A stretch of DNA of 64,000 nucleotides from Chondrosia reniformis (Eukaryota; Porifera; Demospongiae; Chondrillida; Chondrillidae). The number at the start of each line of letters is the position of its first letter. Positions within the stretch are counted from its first letter, which is position 1. The notes under the pieces were generated by a model. The model was given only the letters and a program-made list of their open reading frames with translations, was not told the origin of the DNA and did no database searches. Position numbers and translations under genes: made by a program. Positions 47,183 through 60,916 of the stretch are shown here, one piece after another. Location of the stretch: assembly GCA_947172415.1 (NCBI GenBank), contig OX359189.1, positions 1,944,501-2,008,500 of the forward strand, read 5' to 3'.

Positions 47183-50100
47183 TCAAAGTGCACCTGTATC
47201 CACATGTTCAACTGGTCGAGTGTGATGGTAGTTGGTTCCATTGACCTACAGTATAAGATACAGAATAAATAACAACAGTCAAAGATATTATACAATGTAT
47301 ATACTGGATACACAAATAACATTCAGAGACATTCTGATTATCAATGTAAACAATACCATGAGCAATTAAGGAGCAATTACATTTACAAAATTAGAACAAA
47401 TTACCCAAAACTTGCAAAACTACGTACTGGGTGGCAGACATTTAATGACTGATTACTAATTTGTGGGATCAGCAATAAAATGGCTGCCACACTGCAGCAA
47501 GGTTGGGATGCTACAATTTGCAAATGAATGAACAATCTAACATTTTTCTTACATGCTACATCAACTTTAGAGTTAAAGGCCTATAGGGAACTAAACCTAG
47601 TGAAAGCTTTGGATAAGGATATACTAGTTTTCTTCTTTTTCTTCTCCACTGGAGCAGACTACTGTTTCTGGGAATACCACAATGTACTGTGACAAAATTA
47701 CTTAACTTGCTCATTAATTAGTAATTAGTTGTTGCTTGGTAATATCAAACTCACAGCTCTGTCATGTTCAATAATAAACTGAGGTAGACTAAGCTGTTGA
47801 GGTATTATAAAGTCATATAAATACTGTAACCCCTGTATCTGGTGCACTTTGTCCTTAATTTCTGGGGCACTGAAAGTCAAAAACCACCACAGACTTGCCT
47901 GCAGCAAAGTAAGCATTCTCCAACTTTAAATAACATATGTGTGAGTGCAACAAGTTTTGATACAGTGACATAGTGATATCCTCTAACATCAGGGCATACA
48001 GTGGAACCCCGCCTTGCGGACACTCCTATAATGTGGAGACTTTTTGGTTCCGAAGGGTGTCAGCATTATAGGAGCTCCTGTACATACATATTTCTTCAGA
48101 CATTATTAATCTTTCCCTTTCAAGGGACTATAACCAAACAGTGGGTATTAAGAATGAAGCATACATTTGTTTATATATCTGCTCAATAATGCAATTCACA
48201 AATCTTCTCAAAACGGTAAGATAATGGTCAACAAATAAGCTCTGAAAATCTCAACATCACATTCATAAAGTACTAAATACTATGTTTGACATAACTAACA
48301 TCGAAACACACAATACTTCTGATAATTAAAAGGTGTTACTAAATAAATGCATATGGCACATTTGATCTACTATACAATTAAATTGCATATGCTTTCTTAC
48401 CTTAAGTTTAAAGTTTCCGTGGACTACATACAGAGCTCTCAGGTTGTTGATGTACCTGTCGTCCAACACAGAATAAGCTTTCCTGTAAAAGTCTGAGTCA
48501 TACACATTCTCAGGTTCTGACTCAGTGCAAAAGTAGACGACAACAAATGGTTTGTTCACTACTGTATCCAGTTGGCTTATGAAGAAGGCAATGGCCTGTG
48601 AGCATTACAGGAATCGGATAAACATCACCAAAACATTCTTGAAACAACTGTTATCTAATTACAATGCTGCACCTCAAGCAAGCAATTCTGTATTAAACAC
48701 TTTAAATGCAATTATTTTTTTCATTACATGCATAATCAAATACACTGTAATACCATGGGAACCACACTATCATACATTATATGTGTGATGAATGTCAGCG
48801 TATGATAGCCACAGCTTGGAGTGGTCTCACCTGTCCGGGAGGCACCTTGGCAGCTGGGTACATTTTGCCAACAAACACCACAACCTCCCTCCCTAAGGAG
48901 TCCATACCTGTGAGGAGAGGGTGGGGAGTAGAGGGCGGGGAGGAGAGGGCGGGGAGGAGAGGGCGGGTAGTAGAGGGCGGGGAGGAGAGGGCGGGGAGGA
49001 GAGGGCGGGGAGGCGAGGGCGGGTAGTAGAGGGCGGGGAGGCGAGGGTGGAACTCATAACATCCTCTCAAACATGCAAATTTCAGAATATTGTTACAAAT
49101 AATTAGACAAAGAACATAAAGAAGACTTATGATCTGTCAGGTGTGCTACTTGAAGTACAACTGAATCTCTTGAGTAATTATGACAAAAAAGGATGAGTAC
49201 AAAAGGTTGTCACTGAGAAACAAACCCAGGCCATTATTTATCTCTTAAACATGTGGTCAAATGAAATTTTATTGTAGAAGAATGTGAATTATTTCACTTA
49301 CCAACTCTATAAATACATCTAAGATCAATCAGGTCCTTTATATTCTCATGCCTTGCCTTTTTCTTGTAAGCTTCATACCTTCACATACATACGTAGCAAG
49401 TGTTACAGTAGTGTGAGACTACTGTAGGTTGTATATCATGGCTGCATATACGTAGCTCACGTGACACATTTGGTGAAATTTATCAGTTGAAACACTTTAT
49501 ATTTCATTAACTAAAATAGCACCATAAAATTATTTCTGATTTTCTATTTGACATACGTATGTTATCATCATATACGTCTATACCATATACATACGTATAT
49601 AGAGCATGTATTGTACGTAGATCCACCTGTATATAAAAAATCTAATACACCATTTTCCTACATGCTATGCCTATTCTATAAAAAAGCCTATAGGGGAACT
49701 AAACCTAGAGAGAGAGCTTTGGATAAGATACAGGAGTCTTTTCTTTCTTCTTTCCATCTTCTGGTCATATGAATCAATTTACTATCATTTCGAATGACTC
49801 TTTTAGCTTATGATGCATTTCAAACCACAAACCTCTTCAGTTTGTCCTCTCCTGAAGATAACATTTGGCTTTTGACTTTCTCTCTCCTTGTGGTATCCTG
49901 ATCAGGTGCCATAGTCAGAAACGGGTTGGTCCCACCTACAGCACGGTACAGGAGGACCACACAGTACAGGAGGACCACATGGTACAGGAGGACCACACGG
50001 TACAGGAGGACCACACGGTACAGGAGGACCACATGGTACAGGAGGACCACATGGTACAGGAGGACCACACGGTACAGGAGGACCACACGGTACAGGAGGA

Positions 50101-53100
50101 TCACATGGTACAGGAGGACCACACGGTACAGGAGGACCACATGGTACAGGAGGATCACATGGTACAGGAGGACCACACAGTACAGGAGGACCACATGGTA
50201 CAGGAGGACCACACGGTACAGGAGGACCACACGGTACAGGAGGACCACATGGTACAGGAGGATCACATGGTACAGGAGGATCACATGGTACAGGAGGACC
50301 ACATGGTACAGGAGGACTGCACGGTACGGAGGACCACACGGTACAGGAGGACCACATGGTACAAGTTGACAGTGTAATTACTAAATTAAGTTTATTAACA
50401 AATATTTTCAACATGGGACATACATCATATTTTCAAAATGACACAGCCAAAGGTGACACTATTTCCTAGTCTCTTACTTCCACCAATCACATAAAATTAC
50501 ATCTTAAAACTGAAATTATATTCCATCCTTAATACCATACAACCAATAAGACTCCCTCACGTTTCACTTGTACACATTTTAGGTAATAGATATGGCCTTA
50601 AAAACAGCCTACCCAGCTTTCATGATAATGCAGTTATACCGCATTATCTCTAATATAAGCTATAAGACTGGGACTTCTTTCCAACCCCTCTGAACCCGGG
50701 CTTTTATTGGAGACTGGGCTTCTATTTTTTCGATAACTCGTAAGGTGGGCTTCTATTGGAGACGAGCTTGTATTAGAGACCTGGGCTTGTATTAGAGACC
50801 TGGGCTTGTATTAGAGACCTGGGCTTGTATTAGAGATAATATGGTAATACAAATGATATCCACATTAGAACGTACAGGGAATAAGGTCTTCTTCACTTGG
50901 CTCCTCGTTCTCATCAGTCACTACATCATCTTCTCCTAATAAGGAAATCAGAGAAAGTGACACGATAACAAGAACCATTGCTGAGACTGAAAGTGAAGAA
51001 GGTTAAAATATTCATACGCTCAATTCAATTCAATCCAATAGTCATCATTTAGACTGGGAGCCCTTTGGGCTATTGGCTACTACATATACAGTGGTCACAG
51101 ATAGGTATTGAGAAAAGGGGTGTGAGGGGTGAGTATATGCTAAGGGGAAACAGTGATACAAATAAACAAATAAATATATAAGTACAGAGAAATTACAACG
51201 TGTATGTCTGAGGATTACACACAAGAAAGATTGCTTATTTCATTACCTGTTTTCTTCAGCTTCTCATGAGGTTGTGGATCTATTCTGATCATTCTCTCTT
51301 CAATAACTGGTTCTCCTAACTCGTTCCCTGCAGGAGGGGTAGGGGAGGGGTAGGGGTGAGGGGAGGGGAGAGGGGAGGGGGAGGGAAGAGGGGAGGAGGC
51401 AGAGGAGGGGAAGGAGAGGGGAGAGGGAGGGGAGAGGGGAGAGGGGAGGGGGAGGGTAGAGGGGAGGGGGCAGAGGAGGGGAAGGAGAGGGGAGAGGGAG
51501 GGTAGAGGGGAGAGGGGAGGGGGAGGGTAGAGGGGAGGAGGCAGAGGAGGGGAAGGAGAGGGGAGAGGGAGGGGGAGGGTAGAGGGGAGGGGGGAGGGGG
51601 AGGGTAGAGGGGAGGGGGCAGAGGAGGGGAAGGAGAGGGGAGGGGGAGGGTAGAGGGGAGGGGGCAGAGGAGGGGAAGGAGAGGGGAGGGGGAGGGTAGA
51701 GGGGAGGGGGCAGAGGAGGGGAAGGAGAGGGGAGAGGGAGGGTAGAGGGGAGGGGGAGGGAAGAGGGGAGGAGGCAGAGGAGGGGAAGGAGAGGGGAGGG
51801 GGAGGGTAGAGGGGAGGAGGCAGAGGAGGGGAAGGAGAGGGGAGAGGGAGGGTAGAGGGGAGAGGGGAGGGGGAGGGTAGAGGGGAGGGGGCAGAGGAGG
51901 GGAAGGAGAGGGTAGAGCTACATGATTAATAAGTTGACCGACCTATGTCTTCAGGTAGAGCTTTTGCTGAAAATGCTTCTTCTTCTTCATTTCTCGGAAA
52001 ATATAGAGGCAGCAGACCTTTATATTCAAGCTATACACAGACAGATCAATCAGACACAAACATTAAATACACACAATCCAACACACTCATTGCGCAACAC
52101 TGGTATACCGTTACACGATAACTGTAACTGTTACACTTACGTATTCATTGCCAGTCACAAACACCACAAGTTCAATATCATCAGGGTACTTCTCCATAAA
52201 ACGCCTTACGGTCCCTAGCAACACAAACAACCACATCATTCAGAGCAGTCAAACTTGATACATTCACATGTGGCATGAGGCATTGATTACAATTACTTGT
52301 GGTTTGATTATCACTTTGATTAGTTATGTAATAGGAACCTTGAAACAGTCAAAATATGCATTCTCTTAATTACTGTAATTCATTTAAAATATGGCAGCCT
52401 GCATTTAGGAGAATGCTACGTACTAAACGACTATTTTAGGAAGTGTTGGTTAACATTGAAAATCCTAGTTCTAAGATCATTTGTAAATGTTACTTTTAAA
52501 ATCCAATTTCATAAAAAATGAAAGAGAAAACGGCTGACAACGGCTTACTAATGGCAATATGAGCTCCATCCGTCACAGGATAGCCTCTCCTCTCTGAATG
52601 CAAGCATGGAATGGCAATTGTACTCAAATGGTTCTCCCTACAGGGAAGTGTTTACAATTTCAGATCAAACTAAAAATGAAATGATTCCTATTACAGGTAT
52701 AATGTCATAATACTTCACATACATACACTGAATGGGGTTGAATAATGTGTATAAAATGAAACATTCACTGAGTAAATGTCTGAATATGTCAGCTGGTGTG
52801 TGTGTTCTTCATTTCCCACCTTGCCAGTTGTAAAGCACTTCTGTAGCAGCTGTACAAAGTGCTTTCTGCTGCAGTCCTGTACTTCACATTGTATCTCGGC
52901 CCAACAGTGTGTATAACATGCCTGTAGTAATTATATAAAATACAGCAAAAACAGTGTGTATAACATGCCTGTAGAAATTATATAAAATACAGCAAAAACT
53001 GTGTGTAAAACATGCCTGTAGAAATTATATAAAATACAGCAAAAACTGTGTGTATAACATGCCTGTAGTAATTATATAAAATACAGCAAAAACAGTGTGC

Positions 53101-54867
53101 AAAACATGCCTGTGGGAATAATATAAAAACAGCAAAAACAGTGCATGTGTATGTACGTATATGTACGTACATGTTTAGATATGTATGTATACACCCATAC
53201 TGTAGGTATACTCATAGGGGTAGAGTTCAATATGAGGGTGATGGAAGATATGGAAAGATTTGGTTCAAAATATATGCTAGTGTTCTTGTCCTAGGTATTA
53301 GCATACGTAATTAGTCACACCAGGCCCTCAACAGGAGGTACAGAGATGGCACTATAGACACGCAGCTCATGTACGTATATTCACAGGCCTACCTTGATGG
53401 TAACTTGAAGGCACTGCTTATTTTAGCATCACCTGTTCTGCAACCTAAAGTTACATGCACAAAAAGATAAACCAACATAACAATACACAAGCCAACATGA
53501 TCAGACTAATAGTAACACAGAGCAAATGTTGTAAAATTAGGGCTGCAACAGATATGGGTCGACACTATCCGGATATCCTAGCCAAAATTAATTCAAATAT
53601 CTGCCGGATAATTAATTACATACATTGCGGAATAAGGATTTCTTCTAACTGCGTCGAACTTATCTTTGTAAAGGTTCATCTTTCGACTTTTAGAGCGTCT
53701 AGAGACGCAGTTTTTTCGATTCTTCTGTCTGCCAAACGTTTCGACCCTGGGGGTCTTCTTCAGTGACTGAAGTGACAGTGACTGAGTCACTGAAGAAGAC
53801 CCCCAGGGTCGAAATGTTTGGCAGACAGAAGAATCGAAAAAACTGCGTCTCTAGACACTCTAAAAGTCGAAAGATGAACCTTTACAAAGATACATACATT
53901 GCAAGAACATAAATGTGTTTTAACTGTGTCACTGTTAACTGTTACCACAACATAACAGGGCACTCCTTTCACATCTTTTCCCCATCTGAAACGACTGTAG
54001 GCTCTTCAAAGAGCTCCTACATGTGACTGTTTACTTTCTTTAAGCCTTATAAATATTTCACAAAATAAACAGCACATGGTCAAATGATTCTAGCTGTTGA
54101 AGCTGGTTGAATGAATAATGTCTGTTATATGCAGAAAACATATCCAGACACTATATAGTGAGATGAATATCCAGGTATCTGTTAAAGCACTAAAAATACT
54201 ATGCACATCAATAATATTTTCCTTTATGAACCATTGTAGCACTAGTGTGTTAGCTATTTGGAACAACAGAATAGTTTACTACAAAGCTACTACTTTAAGA
54301 GCATTTTTACAATTAAGCTTTGACCTGTAAATCAAAAACTAGCAAATATTCCATAAATAGAGTGTATGTAGTGTTGCATTCAAACTATTAACAATCATTC
54401 AAGAATACACTGAATATTTGCTTACTTTTTATTTCAGTCTTGAGGCAATGCTTTAATTCAGGGCCTGCCATTTTATAAATAGCTTCAGAAATTGGGTTTC
54501 GGTCTGAGAAACTCTCGCTTGTGGGATTCAAAATGGCACCAACACTCAATAATGTGATATCGCCATTCCTAGAAAGATAAACAAATGAATCAATCTAGAA
54601 AACAAACATTCTCTGCTTGCAACATTAATCAACGACCACATAAACCTTGTCAGCATGTACTTTGAAGACTTTCAAGTCAAAGTTGTATATTCAATAATAT
54701 GCTTACCACAAAACCACTTTCTCGTTTAGATCAGCTCTGAATTTGAAAGGAGGTGTCTCATGAAAATTGTTCAAGAGGCGTTGAGCTCCATTGGCAACTG
54801 GAGAGCCATCCAGTACAGAAAAGCGCGGCAGACTGAGCGCGTCAATCACCTGACTCAGCGGATCCAT
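47183..54867 (-). CDS. GDAP2: GDAP2, macro plus CRAL-TRIO domain protein
   Basis: Fifteen exons: 54707-54867, 54426-54568, 53393-53444, 52820-52921, 52549-52637, 52141-52214, 51943-52030, 51247-51327, 50876-50935, 49833-49935, 49302-49378, 48831-48907, 48401-48595, 47755-47898, 47183-47245. All are in phase, 502 aa (human 497). The macro domain runs from KVVLWNGDITLL through NPTSESFSDRNPISEAIYKM, CRTGDAK, HTVGPRYNVKYRTAAES and SERRGYPVTDGAHIAI to LVVFVTGNEY. A linker follows (GNELGEPVIEERMIRI), then a CRAL-TRIO domain (GREVVVFVGKMYPAAKVPPG, PFVVVYFCTE, RYINNLRALYVVHGNFKLK, PEIKDKVHQIQGLQYLYDFI). The macro domain is thought to bind ADP-ribose-like ligands without strong catalysis, and the second domain is a lipid-binding fold. 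At least four introns end in tandem arrays at the acceptor. Head to head with TIMM13. Confidence 0.95.
47540..47685. repeat. SINE-like repeat copy (GDAP2 intron 14)
   Basis: Words shared with the 5325 copy: TTTTTCTTACATGCTACATC, AAGGCCTATAGGGAACTAAA, AGTGAAAGCTTTGGATAAGG, TTCTTCTCCACTGGAGCAGA. Confidence 0.7.
47999..48090 (+). mobile_element. DNA-transposon terminus remnant (CAGTGGAACCCCGC)
   Basis: CAGTGGAACCCCGCCTTGCG then GACAC matches the style of Tc1/pogo-type termini (CAGTGGAACCTCG...CGGACAC). A weak reversed GGGTGTCAGCATTATAGGAG follows at about 48054. Short and decayed. Confidence 0.45.
48911..49047. repeat. GGGGAGGAGAGGGC minisatellite at the GDAP2 exon 12 acceptor
   Basis: About ten units of a 14-bp G-rich motif with TAGTAGAGGGCGGG variants. 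Reads as C/T-rich on the sense strand and abuts the CCTCACAG acceptor of exon 12. Confidence 0.95.
49640..49765. repeat. SINE-like repeat copy (GDAP2 intron 10)
   Basis: Carries ATACACCATTTTCCTACATG, AAGCCTATAGGGGAACTAAA and AGCTTTGGATAAGATACAGG in the family order. A 5'-end fragment of the same family lies in CDKL1 intron 1 at about 57180-57235. Confidence 0.7.
49944..50364. repeat. 18-bp minisatellite x about 23 at the GDAP2 exon 10 acceptor
   Basis: Unit GGTACAGGAGGACCACAT/C. Sense strand CTGTACCATGTGGTCCTC. The array ends 9 nt before the exon 10 acceptor. The unit is a multiple of three, so long spurious frames exist in five directions. Confidence 0.97.
50634..50851. mobile_element. MITE with internal 19-bp tandem repeat (GDAP2 intron 9)
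   Basis: Inverted ends ATACCGCATTATCTCTAATA and TATTAGAGATAATATGGTAAT. The interior contains GACCTGGGCTTGTATTAGA repeated about four times plus CGGGCTTTTATTGGAGAC variants. An element of similar style lies at 60478-60600. Confidence 0.75.
51334..51916. repeat. Polypurine array filling GDAP2 intron 7
   Basis: About 580 bp of almost pure G/A, built from GGGGAGGGTAGAGGGGAGGG and GGGGCAGAGGAGGGGAAGGA blocks in higher-order repeats. It occupies nearly the whole 615-bp intron and touches the exon 8 acceptor. On the sense strand it is one long polypyrimidine tract. Such mirror-like purine tracts can form triplex or G-quadruplex structures. Confidence 0.97.
52922..53150. repeat. About 47-bp tandem repeat carrying copies of the GDAP2 exon 4 acceptor
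   Basis: Five units of ACATGCCTGTAGAAATTATA plus TAAAATACAGCAAAAACTGTG. The exon-proximal end of exon 4 (GTGTGTATAACATGC on the plus strand) is the first unit's start, so each unit repeats a CTACAG-type acceptor plus the first dozen exon bases. Confidence 0.9.
53662..53891. repeat. Large palindrome with hairpin box (GDAP2 intron 2)
   Basis: Arms of about 102 bp, left beginning ATCTTTGTAAAGGTTCATCT and right its near-exact complement, around a short centre. Each arm carries the box TGAAGAAGACCCCCAGGGTC followed by GAAAYGTTTGGC. A second, related 60-bp run TTTCGACCCTGGGGGTCTTC marks the left arm. Confidence 0.9.
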
Positions 54868-55411
54868 CCCTAAGGTAGCAAGGCCAAAGGGAGTTCATAA
54901 TTTAGTTATAAAAGCAAGAATCTAAGAATTACGTAATTCCTTCCGCTGAAGCTTGCATATCCCTAAAGAAGTTTAATATGCTAAAGAATGCAAAAGCGTA
55001 GATTGAGGAGAATAACCTATGGCTAAAGTTACAGTAAAGCTGCGAGCTATAAGCAATGTAAAACCACATTAAGCTCACACAAATATATCTCAGCACTCAC
55101 AAAGCGGCTTTACACTCCAGTAATTATCGTTTAGCTAACGGATAAATAACAATTCGATTATCAGGTCGAATAGGATCAGCGGATGATAATTTAGTCTATA
55201 CGCACGGAGCCTATTAATGAACACAACAAAAATTAACCACGTAGATAGATAAATTGGCCGGCAATATACTTATTGAACAGTAATCTGTCGCACCCAGCGA
55301 CAGCTACAAGGAGGTAACATGTTAACAACCACCTTAGCTTCTTCTAGATTTGAAGTCAGATTCTGCACGAAGTAAGTCCCCTGCGCACGTGTATGTCATA
55401 TGATCGAGAAA
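54868..55411. promoter_or_regulatory. Divergent promoter region, GDAP2/TIMM13
   Basis: 544 bp between divergent start codons; no TATA box at a convincing distance, no element recognised. Promoter role is inferred from gene layout. Confidence 0.45.
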
Positions 55412-56444
55412 ATGTCCGACTACTCGTTCAACCCGTCCTACGGCTCCTCCGATAAGAGGAAGCAGGAGCAGGTGGTGCAAGCTCTGAAGGGGCAGCTCGC
55501 CCTCGCAAATGCGCAGGAGATAGTGCAGGTTAGTCTAGGTGTAAAGTGTGTGTAGTGCAGGTTTGATTTAGCTGAAATGGGAGCAGTTTCCTGGAATTAA
55601 AATTCAATTCAAAGACTGACATAGCATAGTATTGAATTTATATTAATTCATAGCTCTATATACTATTATATATTGCTAATGAATTATACCATGACTTGCA
55701 TGAAAATCCACCAATGATGTGGATGCAGCACTCCTGATGACAAATAAAAATATCTATCTATCTATTTATCTATATCCTTTGCAATGAAGGCCTTACATAT
55801 TAGAGTACTAATATACTTAATGGGGTACAAGAAACACATTATTCTGGTGAATAAATTATTTACTAGTCCATTCTAGATATACCTGTTACAATGACCCTTT
55901 ACTAGTCCACTCTAGATGTACCTGTTACAATGATCCTTTACTAGTCCACTCTAGATGTACCTGTTACAATGACCCTTTACTAGTCCACTCTAGATGTACC
56001 TGTTACAATGACCCTTTACTAGTCCACTCTAGATGTACCTGTTACAATAATCCTTTACTAGTCCACTCTAGATATACCTGTTACAATGACCCTTTACTAG
56101 TCCACTCTAGATGTACCTGTTACAATGATCCTTTACTAGTCCCACTGTACCTCTTCTGATATGTAACTTACTATATATTACTCCATCCTCACTATCTGCA
56201 GCGCATGACTGATAAATGCTTCAAAAAGTGTATATACCACCCAGGAACAGCACTGGACAGTGGAGAACAGGTAGAATACCATGCCTAAATTTTGCCAGTG
56301 AAAATTACTTGCATCAGTAATTTCTATATTTCTTAGCGCTGTATTGGAAATTGCATGGATCGGTATATGGAAGCATTTAATACTGTCTCGCAGACATACA
56401 GTACAAGATTGCAACGCGAAAGGGACCAGAGTAGAGGACTTTGA
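55412..56444 (+). CDS. TIMM13: Small Tim chaperone subunit TIMM13
   Basis: Exons 55412-55528, 56202-56270, 56337-56444 in phase 0, 97 aa (human 95). Twin CX3C motifs are present: [10 protein letters not shown], then [18 protein letters not shown]. The N-terminal helix [14 protein letters not shown] and the C-terminal [13 protein letters not shown] match TIMM13 (VQIAVANAQELLQ, YNSRLQRERANM). It forms the TIM8-TIM13 hexamer that chaperones inner-membrane precursors such as TIM23. The ATG at 55412 is chosen over 55394 because it gives the usual N-terminal length. Intron 1 holds a minisatellite ending about 60 nt before the acceptor. Confidence 0.96.
55867..56140. repeat. 39-bp minisatellite x7 (TIMM13 intron 1)
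   Basis: Unit CCTTTACTAGTCCACTCTAG plus ATGTACCTGTTACAATGA, seven copies with few changes. Confidence 0.97.
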
Positions 56445-60344
<3,900 letters not shown>

Positions 60345-60916
60345 TGTATTTATTATTCTTGTGAATCAAACTTTTCAAAATTATACACTCATGTCTCATC
60401 TTGTACATCAGTATCACCAGTTATTGTTTCTGTCGCAGATATGTGTATAAGTATGTACACTTTTAACTATGTACATATATACCATATTTGTCCATATAAA
60501 AGCTGTGCATGGCTCTCTAATGGAAGCTGGGTCAAATGTCTGAAATGAAATAGAGGCCCATGCAGGTCTCTATTTAGACAAATATGATTTGATTTTTAGT
60601 TCAAGAATATGGTTAGTCGGTATAATTATAAATCTTTGGCACAACAAAGTTGTTGAGCAGTGAATTCCTCTTTAAAAGTTTGCCCTAATAACTACACTGT
60701 GTTAACAATTATTTATCATATATATCAATATTATAGTACATCAACTTATTTATATTAATTGCATTTTAATACATACGTACTACACCACTTCACCAAATAA
60801 TACAAGGTACATACACCTGTCTCAGTCACATGCAGGAGGTGATAGTAAGTTAGTTAGGAAATAAGTATATACAATAATAAAATGATTTTGACATGAATTT
60901 TGACTTTTTCTTCGCT
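60345..60916. other. Convergent 3' interval with a MITE at 60478-60600
   Basis: ATACCATATTTGTCCATATA and TCTATTTAGACAAATATGAT form imperfect inverted ends around GAAATAGAGGCCCATGCAGG, a wording shared with 16880-16915 and 50690. The rest is 3' flank of CDKL1 and ARL6. Confidence 0.55.

Noticed and set aside
49820-50414. Long repetitive open frames (VLLYHV-, VPCGPP- and TTRYRR-type)
   Set aside because: Frames open by chance in an 18-bp tandem repeat in GDAP2 intron 9; no conserved sequence or splice sites.
53755-53830. Hammerhead ribozyme
   Set aside because: The CTGAWGA...GAAA core is suggestive, but one extra A precedes stem II and no matching stem I/III with a cleavage triplet was found.
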